Origin: Robiginitalea aestuariiviva
GTDB taxonomy: Bacteria; Bacteroidota; Bacteroidia; Flavobacteriales; Flavobacteriaceae
DNA length: 64,000 bases
Reading direction: 5' to 3'
Assembly (NCBI RefSeq): GCF_029537735.1
Contig: NZ_JARPUQ010000001.1
Coordinates: forward strand, 14,510 to 78,509
Shown: positions 8,056 to 19,634 of the stretch, piece by piece
Position numbering within the stretch: the first letter of the stretch is position 1
How the letters are laid out: the number at the start of each line of letters is the position of its first letter
Program-made: the position numbers and the translations under genes
Notes under the pieces: model-generated
What the model was told of the DNA's origin: nothing
What the model saw: only the letters and a program-made list of their open reading frames with translations
Databases searched by the model: none

Positions 8056-11000
8056 TTAGAATTTCAATTCCTCCTTGCGGGCCATGATCTCGTCGTATTC
8101 CTCCTTGGAGCCCACAATGATGTGGTCGTAATCCCGCATACCGGTACCGGCAGGGATTTTGTGACCTACAATCACGTTTTCCTTGAGGCCATCGAGCTGA
8201 TCTACCTTGCCGTTTACCGCAGCCTCGTTCAGTACCTTGGTGGTTTCCTGGAAGGAAGCCGCCGAGATAAAGGATTTGGTCTGCAGGGAGGCACGGGTAA
8301 TCCCCTGCAACACCGGAGTAGCGGTGGCCGCTACGGCATCGCGTGCCTGAACCAGGGCTTTGTCTGCCCGCTTCAGGATGGAGTTTTCGTCCCGCAATTC
8401 GCGAACGGTCAGGATCTGTCCGCGCTTGAGGTTCTCGGAATCCCCGGCATCGATAACTACCTTCTTGCCAAAGATCTCGTCGTTCTCGTTGATGAAGTCG
8501 TCCTTGTGCACCAACTGGTTTTCCAGGAAGATGGTGTCGCCCGGATCCTGAATCTGGACCTTGCGCATCATCTGGCGGACCACCACCTCAAAGTGCTTGT
8601 CGTTGATCTTCACCCCCTGGAGGCGGTACACTTCCTGTACCTCATTCACCAGGTATTGCTGTACGGCGGACGGGCCTTTGATGGTCAGGATGTCTTCCGG
8701 GGTAATGGAACCGTCGGAAAGCGGCATCCCCGCCCGTACGTAATCGTTCTCCTGAACCAGGATCTGGTTGCTGAGTTTCACCAGGTATTTCTTCACCTCG
8801 CCCGTCTTGGACTCGATGATGATCTCCCGGTTCCCCCGCTTGATCTTGCCAAAGGACACTACCCCGTCAATTTCGGTAACCACTGCCGGGTTAGAGGGGT
8901 TACGCGCTTCGAAGAGCTCGGTAACCCGCGGCAGACCTCCGGTAATATCCCCCGCCTTGGCGGATTTTCTCGGGATTTTCACCAGGATCTTGCCTTCCTC
9001 GATCTTCTCGCCGTTGTCTACCATCAGGTGGGAGCCCACCGGCAGGTTGTAGGAACGCAGCACCTCGCCTTTCTTGTCCTTGATATGCAGGGTGGGGATC
9101 AGCTTCTTGTTCCGGGATTCGGAAATCACCTTCTCCTGGAAGCCGGTCTGTTCGTCGATCTCTACCTGGTAGGTAACCCCCTGTTCGATGTTCTCGTAGG
9201 AGATTTCACCCGGGAATTCGGAGACGATTACCCCGTTGTAGGGATCCCATTGGCAGATCAGATCGCCCTTCTTCACCTTGCCCCCGTCTTTTATGAAAAG
9301 CTGGGAACCATAAGGAATGTTATTGGTGCTGAGGGTGATACCGGTTTTGGCATCTACAATCTTGATTTCGGATGTCCTTGAAATCACGATCTGAACGGCT
9401 TTGCCTTCGGCATCCTTGCCCTTTACGGTGCGCAGGTCCTCGATCTCGGCAATACCGTCGAACTTGGCCTCCAGTTTGCTCTCCTCGGAGATGTTACCGG
9501 CAATACCTCCCACGTGGAAGGTCCGCAGGGTAAGCTGGGTACCCGGTTCCCCGATGGACTGCGCGGCCACAACGCCCACGGCCTCGCCCCGCTGAACCAT
9601 CTTATTGGTTGCCAGGTTGCGGCCATAACATTTGGCACAGATCCCGTGGGTAGCCTCACAGGTAAGCGGAGACCGCACCTCGATACGCTCGACCGGGGAT
9701 TCCTCGATACGGGCCAGGTCCGACTCCATGATTTCCTGCCCGGCCTCGAGCAGCAGCTCTTCGGTGATCGGGTGGTATACATCGTGGAGGGAAACCCGCC
9801 CAAGGATACGCTCCCCGAGAGTTTCCACCACTTCTTCATTCTTACGCAGGGCCTCGACTTCAATGCCGCGCAGGGTACCGCAATCCTCACTGTTGATGAT
9901 TACGTCCTGGGACACATCCACCAGGCGGCGGGTCAGGTATCCGGCATCCGCCGTCTTCAGGGCCGTATCCGCCAGACCCTTACGGGCACCGTGGGTGGAG
10001 ATGAAGTACTCCAGGATGGACAGCCCTTCCTTAAAGTTGGAGAGGATGGGGTTTTCGATGATTTCCCCGCCCCCGGCCGTGGACTTTTTGGGCTTGGCCA
10101 TCAGGCCGCGCATCCCGGTAAGCTGACGGATCTGCTCCTTGGAACCCCGTGCCCCGGAATCCAGCATCATGTACACGGAATTGAAGCCTTGTTGGTCTTC
10201 GCGAATCCGCTTCATAGCCAGTTCGGTCAGCATCGCGTTGGTAGAGGTCCAGACGTCAATCACCTGGTTGTAACGCTCGTTGTTGGTGATCAGACCCATG
10301 TTGTAGTTCATCATGATGCCGTCCACCTGCTCGTTTGCATCGCCAATCATGTCGTGCTTTTCTGCCGGGATGATGATATCCCCCAGGCTGAAGGAAAGCC
10401 CGCCTTTAAAGGCGAATTCGTACCCCATGGTCTTGATCTTGTCCAGGAAGTCTGCCGTGGTGGGCACGTTGGTGACCGCCAAAATCTGGCCAATGATGTC
10501 CCGCAGGGATTTCTTGTTCAGTACGGTGTTGATGTAACCGGCCTGTTCGGGCACCACGGAGTTAAACAGCACACGCCCTACCGTGGTTTCGATCAGTTTG
10601 GTTACCAGTTCCCCAGACTCGTTCAGGTCTTTAACCCGCACCTTAATGCCGGCGTTCAGGTTTACACGGCCCTCGTTGTAGGCAATCTCCACCTCTTCCG
10701 GGCTGTAAAAAGTCAACCCTTCGCCGATAACCGGCACTTCCTTGGTAGACTTGCGCTCTTTAGTCATGTAGTACAGCCCCAGTACCATATCCTGAGAAGG
10801 TACGGTGATGGGAGAACCGTTAGCCGGGTTCAGAATGTTGTGGGAAGCCAGCATCAGCAGCTGGGCCTCCAGGATAGCCTCGGGCCCAAGCGGGAGGTGT
10901 ACGGCCATCTGGTCCCCGTCAAAGTCCGCGTTAAAGGCGGTACATACCAGAGGGTGCAGGCGGATGGCTTTCCCCTCGATCAGGCGGGGTTGGAACGCTT

Positions 11001-12354
11001 GTATCCCAAGGCGGTGCAGGGTGGGGGCCCGGTTCAGCAGTACCGGGTGCCCTTTCAGCACGTTCTCCAGGATATCCCAGACCACGGGCTCCTTCTTATC
11101 GATAATTTTCTTGGCGGACTTCACCGTTTTCACGATGCCGCGCTCAATGAGTTTACGGATTACAAAAGGCTTGTAGAGCTCCGCGGCCATATCCTTGGGC
11201 AGACCACACTCGTACAACTTCATTTCCGGGCCAACCACAATAACGGAACGGGCGGAGTAATCTACCCGTTTTCCGAGCAGGTTCTGGCGGAAGCGACCCT
11301 GCTTGCCCTTCAGGGAATCCGAAAGGGATTTCAGCGGGCGGTTGGATTCGGTCTTCACGGCAGAAGCCTTGCGGGTGTTGTCGAAGAGGGAATCCACAGC
11401 TTCCTGCAACATCCGCTTTTCGTTCCGCAGGATTACCTCGGGGGCCTTGATTTCCATAAGGCGCTTCAGGCGGTTGTTACGGATAATCACCCGGCGGTAC
11501 AGGTCGTTCAGGTCGGAGGTGGCAAAACGCCCCCCGTCCAGCGGCACCAGCGGGCGCAGTTCCGGCGGGATCACAGGAATCACCTTCATGATCATCCACT
11601 CCGGGTTGTTTTCGCGGTTTTCCTGGGATTCGCGGAAGGCCTCAACCACCTGCAGCCGTTTCAGGGCCTCGGTTTTCCGTTGCTTGGAAGTCTCGGTGTG
11701 CGCCTTGTCCCGCAGCTGGTAGGAGAGCTCCTTCAGATTGATGCGGGAGAGCAGGTCAATCAGACACTCGGCCCCCATCTTCGCGATGAATTTATTGGGG
11801 TCGGAATCTTCCAGGTACTGGTTCTCCGGCGGGATGGTTTCCAGGATGTTCAGGTATTCCTCCTCGGTCAGGAAGTCCATCGCCTGGATTTCTTCCCCGT
11901 CCGGGCCCTTGGCAATACCGGGCTGAATGACCACATACCGCTCGTAGTAGATGATCATGTCCAGTTTCTTGGAGGGCAGCCCCAGCAGGTAACCGATTTT
12001 GTTCGGCAGGGAACGGAAATACCAGATGTGGGCCACGGGCACCACCAGGTTAATATGCCCCACGCGGTCGCGGCGAACCTTCTTTTCGGTCACCTCAACC
12101 CCGCAGCGGTCGCAAACAATACCGCGGTAGCGGATGCGCTTGTACTTGCCGCAGGCACATTCGTAATCCTTAACCGGGCCAAAGATGCGTTCGCAGAACA
12201 ATCCGTCGCGCTCCGGCTTATGGGTACGGTAGTTTATGGTTTCAGGCTTCAAGACCTCCCCCCGGGATTCCGCCAGGATAGCCTCCGGTGAGGCGAGTCC
12301 GATGGAAATCTTGTTAAACCTCTTGACTTGTGTATTATCCTTGAGTCGAGCCAT
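8056..12354 (-). CDS. rpoC: DNA-directed RNA polymerase subunit beta'
   Basis: The 1432-residue catalytic subunit. It shows the N-terminal zinc finger ([10 protein letters not shown] and VCDRCGVEV, about residues 64-85), the active-site loop [12 protein letters not shown] (about residue 475) that holds the catalytic Mg2+, and the second zinc site ([13 protein letters not shown]). Length fits Bacteroidota beta'. The start codon follows rpoB by 39 nt in the same operon, and a strong terminator follows the stop. Confidence 0.98.
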   Translation of the reverse strand: MARLKDNTQVKRFNKISIGLASPEAILAESRGEVLKPETINYRTHKPERDGLFCERIFGPVKDYECACGKYKRIRYRGIVCDRCGVEVTEKKVRRDRVGHINLVVPVAHIWYFRSLPNKIGYLLGLPSKKLDMIIYYERYVVIQPGIAKGPDGEEIQAMDFLTEEEYLNILETIPPENQYLEDSDPNKFIAKMGAECLIDLLSRINLKELSYQLRDKAHTETSKQRKTEALKRLQVVEAFRESQENRENNPEWMIMKVIPVIPPELRPLVPLDGGRFATSDLNDLYRRVIIRNNRLKRLMEIKAPEVILRNEKRMLQEAVDSLFDNTRKASAVKTESNRPLKSLSDSLKGKQGRFRQNLLGKRVDYSARSVIVVGPEMKLYECGLPKDMAAELYKPFVIRKLIERGIVKTVKSAKKIIDKKEPVVWDILENVLKGHPVLLNRAPTLHRLGIQAFQPRLIEGKAIRLHPLVCTAFNADFDGDQMAVHLPLGPEAILEAQLLMLASHNILNPANGSPITVPSQDMVLGLYYMTKERKSTKEVPVIGEGLTFYSPEEVEIAYNEGRVNLNAGIKVRVKDLNESGELVTKLIETTVGRVLFNSVVPEQAGYINTVLNKKSLRDIIGQILAVTNVPTTADFLDKIKTMGYEFAFKGGLSFSLGDIIIPAEKHDMIGDANEQVDGIMMNYNMGLITNNERYNQVIDVWTSTNAMLTELAMKRIREDQQGFNSVYMMLDSGARGSKEQIRQLTGMRGLMAKPKKSTAGGGEIIENPILSNFKEGLSILEYFISTHGARKGLADTALKTADAGYLTRRLVDVSQDVIINSEDCGTLRGIEVEALRKNEEVVETLGERILGRVSLHDVYHPITEELLLEAGQEIMESDLARIEESPVERIEVRSPLTCEATHGICAKCYGRNLATNKMVQRGEAVGVVAAQSIGEPGTQLTLRTFHVGGIAGNISEESKLEAKFDGIAEIEDLRTVKGKDAEGKAVQIVISRTSEIKIVDAKTGITLSTNNIPYGSQLFIKDGGKVKKGDLICQWDPYNGVIVSEFPGEISYENIEQGVTYQVEIDEQTGFQEKVISESRNKKLIPTLHIKDKKGEVLRSYNLPVGSHLMVDNGEKIEEGKILVKIPRKSAKAGDITGGLPRVTELFEARNPSNPAVVTEIDGVVSFGKIKRGNREIIIESKTGEVKKYLVKLSNQILVQENDYVRAGMPLSDGSITPEDILTIKGPSAVQQYLVNEVQEVYRLQGVKINDKHFEVVVRQMMRKVQIQDPGDTIFLENQLVHKDDFINENDEIFGKKVVIDAGDSENLKRGQILTVRELRDENSILKRADKALVQARDAVAATATPVLQGITRASLQTKSFISAASFQETTKVLNEAAVNGKVDQLDGLKENVIVGHKIPAGTGMRDYDHIIVGSKEEYDEIMARKEELKF

Positions 12355-12393
12355 TATAATATGGTACTAGATTTAATGTGTTGTGAACTACGC

Positions 12394-15300
12394 TTATTCC
12401 TCCAGGCGGATGTCCAAACCTAATCCCTTAAGTTCGTGCATCAATACGTTGAAGGATTCCGGCAAACCGGGTTCGGGCATGCTTTCGCCTTTTACGATGG
12501 ACTCGTAAGTCTTGGCCCGGCCGATCACGTCGTCGGACTTCACCGTGAGGATCTCGCGCAGGGTTGCAGAAGCGCCATAGGCTTCCAGGGCCCACACTTC
12601 CATCTCCCCGAAACGCTGGCCTCCGAACTGCGCCTTACCACCCAGCGGTTGCTGCGTGATGAGGGAGTACGGGCCAATGGAACGGGCGTGCATCTTGTCG
12701 TCCACCATGTGGCCGAGCTTTAGCATGTAGATCACCCCTACCGTGGCCGCCTGGTGGAACCGTTCTCCGGTGCCTCCGTCGTACAGGTAGGTATGGCCGT
12801 ACTGCGGAATGCCCGCCTCTTCGGTCAGGGCTTCGATCTGGTCCAGGGTAGCCCCGTCGAAAATCGGGGTGGCGTATTTCTGGCCCAGCTTCAGGCCGGC
12901 CCAGCCCAGAACGGTTTCGTAGATCTGCCCGATGTTCATCCGGGAAGGTACCCCAAGCGGGTTCAGGACAATATCCACCGGCGTGCCGTCTTCCAGGAAA
13001 GGCATATCTTCCTGACGGACGATACGGGCCACAATACCCTTGTTTCCGTGGCGTCCGGCCATCTTGTCCCCTACCTTGAGCTTGCGCTTCTTGGCGATGT
13101 ACACCTTGGCCAGCTTCATGATCCCGGCGGGCAGTTCATCCCCTACGGAGATGGTGAACTTGTCCCGGCGCAGATTCCCCTGCAGGTCGTTCAGCTTAAT
13201 CTTGTAGTTGTGCAACAGGTCTGCAATCAGGCTGTTGGTCTTCTCGTCCGTAGTCCAGCTGCCGCCCACCAGGTGTGCGAAGTCGTCTACGGCGTTCAGC
13301 ATCTTCAGGGTGTATTTCTTGCCCTTGGGCAGGACTTCCTCGCCCAGGTCGTTCATAACCCCCTGGGAGGTTTTGCCGTTCACCAACTGGAAGAGTTTCT
13401 CTACCAGCACGTCTTTGAGCTGCTGGAATTTCACTTCGTATTCCAGTTCCAGCTTGGCAATGGCCTCCTTATCCTCGGACCGCTTGCGCTTGTCCTTGAT
13501 GGAACGGGAGAAGAGTTTTTTATCGATCACTACCCCGTTCAGGGAGGGCGGTGCCTTCAGAGAGGCATCCTTCACATCCCCGGCCTTATCGCCAAAGATG
13601 GCGCGCAGCAGTTTTTCTTCGGGGGTGGGGTCGGATTCCCCTTTCGGGGTAATCTTACCGATCAGGATATCGCCCGGTTTCACCTCGGCCCCGATACGGA
13701 TCATACCGTATTCGTCCAGGTCCTTGGTGGCTTCTTCGGAAACGTTCGGGATGTCGTTGGTAAGCTCTTCAGCTCCCAGTTTGGTATCCCGCACTTCCAG
13801 GGCGTATTCATCGATGTGGATGGAAGTGAAGATGTCTTCGCGAACCACCTTTTCGGAGATCACGATCGCATCCTCAAAGTTGTATCCCTTCCAGGGCATA
13901 AAGGCCACCTTCAGGTTCCGGCCCAGTGCCAGTTCCCCGCTTTCGGTTGCATAGCCTTCGCAGAGAACCTGCCCCTTCTTCACCTTGTCGCCCTTGCGGA
14001 CAATGGGTTTCAGGTTAATGCTGGTCCCCTGGTTGGTCTTGCGGAACTTCACCAGGTCGTAGGTCTTGGCATCCTCGTCAAAGCTCACCAGGCGCTCCTC
14101 GTCGGAACGGTCGTATTTGATGGTAATATTCTTGGAATCCACACGTTCCACTACCCCGTCTCCCTCGGCGTTGATCAGGACGCGGGAATCGGTAGCTACC
14201 TGCCGCTCCAGCCCGGTACCCACAATGGGGGATTCCGGCTTCAGCAGCGGTACGGCCTGCCGCATCATGTTGGAGCCCATCAGGGCGCGGTTCGCATCGT
14301 CGTGCTCCAGGAACGGAATCAGGGAAGCCGAAATAGAGGCAATCTGGTTCGGGGCCACATCCGTGTAATTCACATCCTTGGGGTCGGTTACGGGGAAGTC
14401 GCCTTCCTCGCGCGCAATGACCTTGTCGGTATCGATGCTGCCGTCTTTCTTGAGCGGGATGTTGGCTTGTGCAATCTTCATCCCTTCTTCCTCCTCGGCG
14501 CTCAGGAAGCTGTAGCCACTCAGGTCTACCTTCCCGTTATCCACCTTGCGGTATGGGGTTTCCAAAAAGCCCATGTTGTTCACCTTGGCAAACACGGACA
14601 GGGAAGAGATCAGACCGATGTTCGGCCCTTCCGGGGTTTCGATCGGACACAAACGGCCATAGTGGGTATAGTGTACGTCACGCACCTCGAAACCGGCGCG
14701 CTCCCGTGAAAGACCGCCCGGCCCCAGGGCGGAGAGACGACGCTTGTGCGTAATCTCGGCCAGGGGGTTGGTCTGGTCCATGAACTGGGAGAGCTGGTTG
14801 GTTCCGAAGAAGGAGTTGATTACCGAAGACAGGGTCTTGGCATTGATCAGGTCAATAGGGGTAAATACCTCATTGTCCCGGACGTTCATCCGCTCGCGGA
14901 TGGTACGGGCCATACGGGCCAGCCCCACGCCAAACTGGGCGGACAATTGCTCGCCCACGGTACGCACCCTCCGGTTGGAAAGGTGGTCGATGTCGTCGAT
15001 CTCGGCCTTGGAGTTGATCAGCTCGATCAGGTACTTGATGATGGTGATGATATCTTCCTTGGTCAGCACCTGCTTGTCCATCCCGATATCCAGACCCAGT
15101 TTTTTATTCATCCGGTAGCGGCCCACTTCGCCCAGGTTGTAGCGCTGGTCGGAGAAGAAGAGCTTGTCGATGATGCCTCGAGCCGTTTCCTCATCCGGCG
15201 GTTCTGCATTACGCAGCTGGCGGTAGATATGCTCTACGGCTTCCTTCTCGGAGTTGGTCGGGTCCTTCTGCAGGGTGTTGTGGATAATGGCGTAGTCGCT

Positions 15301-16203
15301 CTGCGCATTGTTTTCCTTGTGCAGCAGGATGGTCTTCACGTCCGCATCCAGGATCAGGTCCAGGTGCTCTTTTTCCAGCACGGTATCCCGGTCCAGAACA
15401 ATTTCGTTCCGCTCGATGGAAACCACCTCGCCGGTATCCTCGTCCACAAAATCCTCGTGCCAGGTATTCAGTACCCGGGCGGCCAGTTTGCGGCCCAGGA
15501 CCTTTTTAAGCCCGGTTTTGGTCACCTTCACTTCCTCGGAGAGGTCGAAGATCTCCAGGATGTCCTTGTCGCGCTCAAACCCGATGGCGCGGAACAGGGT
15601 GGTGACGGGCAATTTCTTTTTACGGTCGATGTAGGCGTACATCACACTGTTGATGTCCGTGGCAAATTCAATCCAGGACCCCTTAAACGGGATCACACGG
15701 GCTGAATACAGTTTGGTCCCGTTGGCGTGGAAGGACTGGCCAAAGAATACGCCCGGGGAACGGTGCAGCTGGGATACGACCACCCGCTCGGCTCCGTTGA
15801 TCACGAAAGTCCCGCTGGGGGTCATGTAAGGGATGGTACCCAGGTATACATCCTGCACGATGGTTTCAAAATCTTCGTGCTCCGGGTCGGTACAGTACAG
15901 TTTCAGACGGGCCTTCAGCGGCACGCTGTAGGTAAGGCCGCGCTCAATGCATTCCTGAATGCTGTAACGGGGCGGGTCGATGAAGTAATCCAGGAACTCC
16001 AGTACAAACTGGTTCCGGGTATCAGTTATCGGGAAATTCTCCATGAAGGTGTTGTACAGCCCTTCATTGGCCCGCTGGTCGGTTTTGGTCTCTAGCTGGA
16101 AAAAATCCTGGAAGGATTTGATCTGGATGTCCAAGAAATCCGGATATTCCGGTATGTTCTTAGCGGATGCAAAGCTTTTTCTTTCAGTCAGTTTAGTGAA
16201 CAT
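12394..16203 (-). CDS. rpoB: DNA-directed RNA polymerase subunit beta
   Basis: The 1269-residue beta subunit. Conserved segments include the rifampicin-binding region ([39 protein letters not shown]), [11 protein letters not shown], and the C-terminal [17 protein letters not shown]. The wild-type rifampicin-pocket residues appear intact. It lies between rplL (130 nt upstream, with a long hairpin in the gap) and rpoC, as in nearly all bacteria. Confidence 0.98.
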   Translation of the reverse strand: MFTKLTERKSFASAKNIPEYPDFLDIQIKSFQDFFQLETKTDQRANEGLYNTFMENFPITDTRNQFVLEFLDYFIDPPRYSIQECIERGLTYSVPLKARLKLYCTDPEHEDFETIVQDVYLGTIPYMTPSGTFVINGAERVVVSQLHRSPGVFFGQSFHANGTKLYSARVIPFKGSWIEFATDINSVMYAYIDRKKKLPVTTLFRAIGFERDKDILEIFDLSEEVKVTKTGLKKVLGRKLAARVLNTWHEDFVDEDTGEVVSIERNEIVLDRDTVLEKEHLDLILDADVKTILLHKENNAQSDYAIIHNTLQKDPTNSEKEAVEHIYRQLRNAEPPDEETARGIIDKLFFSDQRYNLGEVGRYRMNKKLGLDIGMDKQVLTKEDIITIIKYLIELINSKAEIDDIDHLSNRRVRTVGEQLSAQFGVGLARMARTIRERMNVRDNEVFTPIDLINAKTLSSVINSFFGTNQLSQFMDQTNPLAEITHKRRLSALGPGGLSRERAGFEVRDVHYTHYGRLCPIETPEGPNIGLISSLSVFAKVNNMGFLETPYRKVDNGKVDLSGYSFLSAEEEEGMKIAQANIPLKKDGSIDTDKVIAREEGDFPVTDPKDVNYTDVAPNQIASISASLIPFLEHDDANRALMGSNMMRQAVPLLKPESPIVGTGLERQVATDSRVLINAEGDGVVERVDSKNITIKYDRSDEERLVSFDEDAKTYDLVKFRKTNQGTSINLKPIVRKGDKVKKGQVLCEGYATESGELALGRNLKVAFMPWKGYNFEDAIVISEKVVREDIFTSIHIDEYALEVRDTKLGAEELTNDIPNVSEEATKDLDEYGMIRIGAEVKPGDILIGKITPKGESDPTPEEKLLRAIFGDKAGDVKDASLKAPPSLNGVVIDKKLFSRSIKDKRKRSEDKEAIAKLELEYEVKFQQLKDVLVEKLFQLVNGKTSQGVMNDLGEEVLPKGKKYTLKMLNAVDDFAHLVGGSWTTDEKTNSLIADLLHNYKIKLNDLQGNLRRDKFTISVGDELPAGIMKLAKVYIAKKRKLKVGDKMAGRHGNKGIVARIVRQEDMPFLEDGTPVDIVLNPLGVPSRMNIGQIYETVLGWAGLKLGQKYATPIFDGATLDQIEALTEEAGIPQYGHTYLYDGGTGERFHQAATVGVIYMLKLGHMVDDKMHARSIGPYSLITQQPLGGKAQFGGQRFGEMEVWALEAYGASATLREILTVKSDDVIGRAKTYESIVKGESMPEPGLPESFNVLMHELKGLGLDIRLEE

Positions 16204-16271
16204 CTATGGACAAGAATTACGTGTGATTTCAAGGATGGGCCGTATATGCCTTCATATACTGGCTATAAAAG

Positions 16272-16311
16272 GGTTTAGGTCTAGCCGCCAAAAAGGCGGA
16301 AGACCTAAACC
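16272..16311 (-). promoter_or_regulatory. Long hairpin in the rplL-rpoB spacer
   Basis: An 11-bp perfect outer stem (GGTTTAGGTCT 16272-16282 with AGACCTAAACC 16301-16311) encloses an inner 5-bp stem (CCGCC/GGCGG) with an A5/T5 loop. It falls between rplL and rpoB, where other bacteria place an attenuator or RNase III site. There is no long U-tract directly after it on the transcript, so partial termination or processing is an inference. Confidence 0.6.
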
Positions 16312-16332
16312 TAAACCGTATGGTTGAAGCGA

Positions 16333-16713
16333 TTATTTAAGCTCAACTTCTGCTCCTGCTTCTTCCAGTGATTTCTTGATACCTTCGGCTTCGTCTTTGG
16401 ACACGCCTTCCTTAACTGCTTTGGGGGCGCTGTCCACAATCTCCTTGGCTTCTTTCAGGCCAAGACCGGTCAGTTCCTTAACGAGTTTTACAACCGCCAG
16501 CTTGGAACCACCTGCGGCTGTCAGGACTACGTCGAACTCGGATTTCTCCTCGGCGGCCTCACCAGCGTCACCACCGGCAGCACCACCGGCAACAGCAACA
16601 GCTGCAGCAGCGGGCTCGATCCCGTACTCCTCCTTAAGGATATCAGCCAACTCGTTTACTTCCTTTACGGTAAGGTTGACCAACTGTTCTGCGAATTCTT
16701 TCAAATCTGCCAT
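16333..16713 (-). CDS. rplL: 50S ribosomal protein L7/L12
   Basis: A 126-residue stalk protein that recruits translational GTPases. The N-terminal dimerisation helices ([23 protein letters not shown]) are followed by an Ala/Gly-rich hinge at about residues 35-55. The conserved C-terminal domain has the pattern [20 protein letters not shown] and [20 protein letters not shown]. It is directly downstream of rplJ, as expected for L10(L12)4 stalk assembly. Confidence 0.97.
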   Translation of the reverse strand: MADLKEFAEQLVNLTVKEVNELADILKEEYGIEPAAAAVAVAGGAAGGDAGEAAEEKSEFDVVLTAAGGSKLAVVKLVKELTGLGLKEAKEIVDSAPKAVKEGVSKDEAEGIKKSLEEAGAEVELK

Positions 16714-16766
16714 TTTTCTATCGTTTAAAATCTGTTAGAAATTTATACTTAGTTATTAGTGCGTAC

Positions 16767-17285
16767 TTATTCTTTTTCGGAAAGGGTTTTCAGGATACCC
16801 GCCAGCTTGCCGCCACCAGATTTCAGGCCGGAAATCACATTCTTGGCCGGAGATTGGAGCAGTGCCACGATATCCGCGATCACCTCTTCCTTGGACTTGA
16901 TGCTTACCAGCGCGTCCAGTTTATCGTCCCCGATGTATACGGCTTCCTCGATATAGGCTCCCTTGAGCAAAGGCCGGTTAGACTTCTTGCGGAAAGTCTT
17001 GATCAGCTTTGCGGGGCCGTTACCGGTTTCGCTAAACATCAGGGAAGTATTTCCTTTCAGGACCTCGGGCAAATCCCCGAACTCCCGGTCGGAAGCTTCC
17101 ATAGCCTTGGCCAGCAGTGTGTTTTTCACTACGGCCAGCTTTACATTTGCTTTAAAGCAAGCTCTTCTCAGATCTGAAGTGGCCCCTGCATCCAGGCCGG
17201 AAATATCGGCCAGGTAAATTGCCGGGCTGCCGGCAAGCTGTGCCGTCAGGTCCTTAATTACTGTTGCTTTTTCTTCTCTGGTCAT
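16767..17285 (-). CDS. rplJ: 50S ribosomal protein L10
   Basis: A 172-residue ribosomal stalk base protein. The N-terminal rRNA-binding region includes TREEKATVIKDLTAQLAG and a VVKNTLLAKAM segment. The C-terminal helix that docks L7/L12 dimers is at the end (NVISGLKSGGGKLAGILKTL). It starts 12 nt after rplA, so no separate L10 leader fits between them; autoregulation would have to act elsewhere in the operon. Confidence 0.97.
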   Translation of the reverse strand: MTREEKATVIKDLTAQLAGSPAIYLADISGLDAGATSDLRRACFKANVKLAVVKNTLLAKAMEASDREFGDLPEVLKGNTSLMFSETGNGPAKLIKTFRKKSNRPLLKGAYIEEAVYIGDDKLDALVSIKSKEEVIADIVALLQSPAKNVISGLKSGGGKLAGILKTLSEKE

Positions 17286-17297
17286 CTTTAGATGCTT

Positions 17298-17993
17298 TTA
17301 GGGTTGAACCGCCTTAGGATCCAGTTGAACGCTGGGGCTCATAGTGCTGGACATGTAGATACTCTTCATGTACACACCTTTAGCCGCAGCCGGCTTCATC
17401 TTGATCAGGGTTTCGATGAGTTCCTTCGCATTGCCGGCAATTTTATCCGGCGAGAAGGATACCTTCCCAATGGCTGCGTGCACGATCCCCGTCTTGTCGA
17501 CTTTGAAGTCGATCTTACCGGCCTTCACCTCGGCTACGGCCTTGGCCACATCCATAGTAACGGTTCCGGTTTTGGGGTTCGGCATCAGGCCGCGCGGTCC
17601 GAGGATTCGGCCGAGCGGGCCGAGTTTCCCCATCACGCTGGGCATGGTGATGATTACATCCACATCGGTCCAACCTCCTTTGATTTTCTCGAGATATTCG
17701 TCCAGGCCTGCGTAGTCCGCACCGGCTTCCTTTGCTTCCGCCTCTTTGTCCGGGGTCACCAGGGCCAATACCTTCACGTCCTTTCCGGTTCCATGGGGAA
17801 GGGTTACCACCCCGCGTACCATCTGGTTCGCTTTACGGGGGTCCACACCCAGGCGCACGGCCAGGTCTACGGAGGCATCGAATTTTACGTTGGTGATCTC
17901 CTTGATGAGCTCGGAGGCTTCCTGCAGGGAATACAGTTTATTGCGGTCCACTTTGGTCCGGGCCTCTTTTTGCTTCTTGGTAAGTTTTGCCAT
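17298..17993 (-). CDS. rplA: 50S ribosomal protein L1
   Basis: A 231-residue L1-stalk protein. The signature [18 protein letters not shown] is present, together with [24 protein letters not shown]1 also acts as translational repressor of its own operon in enterobacteria. It lies 20 nt downstream of rplK. Confidence 0.98.
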   Translation of the reverse strand: MAKLTKKQKEARTKVDRNKLYSLQEASELIKEITNVKFDASVDLAVRLGVDPRKANQMVRGVVTLPHGTGKDVKVLALVTPDKEAEAKEAGADYAGLDEYLEKIKGGWTDVDVIITMPSVMGKLGPLGRILGPRGLMPNPKTGTVTMDVAKAVAEVKAGKIDFKVDKTGIVHAAIGKVSFSPDKIAGNAKELIETLIKMKPAAAKGVYMKSIYMSSTMSPSVQLDPKAVQP

Positions 17994-18013
17994 CTTAAAA
18001 AGTGCTTTTCAGA

Positions 18014-18451
18014 TTAAAAGGGACGTTTCCCGGCCACCTTCAGCCCCATGGAACGGGCAGTACCCGCAACCATGCTCATGGCCGATTCGGTGGTAAAGGC
18101 GTTCAAATCCGCCATCTTGTCTTCCGCGATGGTGCGAATCTGATCCCAGGTTACACTCCCCGCTTTCGCGCGGTTCGGTTCGCCGGAACCCTTTTTAACC
18201 TTAGCCGCTTCCAATAGCTGTACTGCCGCCGGAGGTGTCTTGACGACAAAGTCAAAGGACTTGTCGGCATAAACGGTGATAACAACAGGCAGGACTTTGC
18301 CCTGTTTGTCCTGCGTACGCGCATTGAACTGCTTGCAGAACTCCATGATGTTAACGCCGGCAGCACCTAAAGCGGGTCCAACCGGTGGCGACGGGTTCGC
18401 AGCACCTCCCCTAACTTGTAGTTTTACTACTTTACTTACTTCTTTTGCCAT
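18014..18451 (-). CDS. rplK: 50S ribosomal protein L11
   Basis: The 145-residue GTPase-centre protein. It shows the N-terminal proline-rich element ([19 protein letters not shown]), which is the thiostrepton/RelA-related region, and the C-terminal rRNA-binding part ([24 protein letters not shown]). A 129-nt gap with two GC hairpins separates it from nusG, a likely leader for control of the rplKAJL part of the operon. Confidence 0.98.
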   Translation of the reverse strand: MAKEVSKVVKLQVRGGAANPSPPVGPALGAAGVNIMEFCKQFNARTQDKQGKVLPVVITVYADKSFDFVVKTPPAAVQLLEAAKVKKGSGEPNRAKAGSVTWDQIRTIAEDKMADLNAFTTESAMSMVAGTARSMGLKVAGKRPF

Positions 18452-18474
18452 TGTTATAATTAATTTACAACTCC

Positions 18475-18523
18475 CGGCCGTTTCACCCCGGCCGTCTGTG
18501 CCTTCCGGGATTCAGCCCCGGAA
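18475..18523 (-). promoter_or_regulatory. rplK: Two GC hairpins in the rplK leader
   Basis: TTCCGGG/CCCGGAA (18503-18523, 7-nt loop) and CGGCCG/CGGCCG (18475-18494, 8-nt loop) lie in the 129-nt nusG-rplK gap. This is the usual position of an L1 or L11 autoregulatory leader. I cannot show L1 binding from sequence alone. Confidence 0.45.
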
Positions 18524-18580
18524 AAGTAAAAGTGCGTCTAATTTGGAAGCGACATCACTTTTAAGCGTAACAGATATTTT

Positions 18581-19132
18581 TCAGACTTTTTCGACTTGCA
18601 TATAGCTGAGCTCCAGTGGCGTTTTCCGTCCGAAAATCTTCACCATCACTTCCAGCTTGCGCTTCTCTTCGTTGATCTTCTCTACGGTACCGTTGAAGCC
18701 GTTGAACGGCCCGTCGATCACCTTTACAGTTTCCCCGAGTACAAAGGGGATAGCGACCGTATCAGTGCTCACAGCCAGTTCATCTACCTTGCCGAGCATA
18801 CGGTTTACTTCGGACTTGCGAAGCGGCACCGGATCCCCGCCTTTGGTTTCTCCCAGGAAGCCAATCACATTGGTGATGGAGCGGATCACGTGGATCATCT
18901 CCCCCACCAGATGGGCCTTCACCATGATATATCCCGGGAAGTAAACGCGTTCTTTGTTGATTTTTTTTCCATTGCGGATCTGGACCACCTTCTCAGTAGG
19001 GACCAGGACCTCTTCCAGGTACTCCCCGAAACCGTGGCGCTCTACCTCGCTTTCAATGTACCCTTTGATTTTATTCTCCTGGCCGCTTACCGCGCGAACC
19101 ACATACCACTTTTTCTCCAGCACTTCAGACAT
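18581..19132 (-). CDS. nusG: Transcription termination/antitermination factor NusG
   Basis: 183 residues. The NGN domain begins KKWYVVRAVSGQENKIKGYI and contains FPGYIMVKAHL. The C-terminal KOW motif is VKVIDGPFNGFNGTVEKI. It couples RNA polymerase to the ribosome or Rho. It starts 10 nt after secE, the standard secE-nusG pair. Confidence 0.97.
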   Translation of the reverse strand: MSEVLEKKWYVVRAVSGQENKIKGYIESEVERHGFGEYLEEVLVPTEKVVQIRNGKKINKERVYFPGYIMVKAHLVGEMIHVIRSITNVIGFLGETKGGDPVPLRKSEVNRMLGKVDELAVSTDTVAIPFVLGETVKVIDGPFNGFNGTVEKINEEKRKLEVMVKIFGRKTPLELSYMQVEKV

Positions 19133-19142
19133 TCTCCTTCTC

Positions 19143-19331
19143 TTATCCGATTAACGCATTGAAATACACCTGGATAACCTCGGAAAACAGGGAATCTACC
19201 GCCCAGGTCGCCAAGGCGAACAGGATGGAGAAAACCGCCACAATAACCATGAGGTTAGAAGCTTCGGACCGCGTAGGGAGCGAAACCTGGTGTTTGAGTT
19301 CGTCGTAGGATTCCTTGATGTATGTTAACAT
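19143..19331 (-). CDS. secE: Preprotein translocase subunit SecE
   Basis: A short single-helix SecE of 62 residues starting at the ATG at 19331 (MLTYIKESYDELKHQVSLP). It has the amphipathic cytoplasmic helix, the SLPTRSEA turn, and one membrane segment (LMVIVAVFSILFALATWAVDSLF). A longer frame to 19478 runs back through the tRNA spacer and is not conserved. It encodes the clamp subunit of SecYEG, next to nusG and tRNA-Trp as in most bacteria. Confidence 0.95.
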   Translation of the reverse strand: MLTYIKESYDELKHQVSLPTRSEASNLMVIVAVFSILFALATWAVDSLFSEVIQVYFNALIG

Positions 19332-19399
19332 GTCCTGCTGTTCTTTATTTGGCCCGGAACCATCCGGGACTTGCGGCCGCCGCGCGGCCTTCGTGACAA

Positions 19400-19420
19400 A
19401 TTGCGCGGGAGGAGAGACTC
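19400..19420 (-). repeat. Degenerate copy of the tRNA-Trp 3' end
   Basis: 21 bp here match 19482-19502 with one mismatch. The source segment covers the 3' acceptor strand, discriminator and part of the T arm of tRNA-Trp, plus a few bases downstream. The copy lies 82 bp downstream in the direction of transcription and lacks the rest of a tRNA. Confidence 0.7.
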
Positions 19421-19485
19421 CCTGAAGGACTCCGTCTTCAGGATAAACTTCTCGCCTCACACATACTGTGTTTAGCACTTCATTG

Positions 19486-19558
19486 CACGGGAGGAGAGAC
19501 TCGAACTCCCGACACCCGGTTTTGGAGACCGGTGCTCTACCAACTGAGCTACACCCGT
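19486..19558 (-). tRNA. tRNA-Trp (anticodon CCA)
   Basis: A 73-nt cloverleaf on the minus strand with acceptor ACGGGTG, D arm GCTCAGTTGGTAGAGC and anticodon stem-loop CCGGT-CTCCAAA-ACCGG (anticodon CCA). The T arm is GGGAGTTCGAGTCTCTC. CCA is not encoded. It lies between tuf and secE, the classic position. Confidence 0.96.
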
Positions 19559-19634
19559 ATACACAGTGAAAGGGTACCTTCCCGATACGATCAGGACGGG
19601 ACCCCTCACTGCGTGCCAGTTAAACCCTTAGGGT

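Noticed and set aside
9514-12291. Very long plus-strand open frames opposite rpoC (and similar ones opposite rpoB)
   Set aside because: They mirror the codon structure of rpoC/rpoB, are rich in Val/His/Gln/Gly, lack promoters or family motifs, and are typical antisense artefacts in GC-rich genes.
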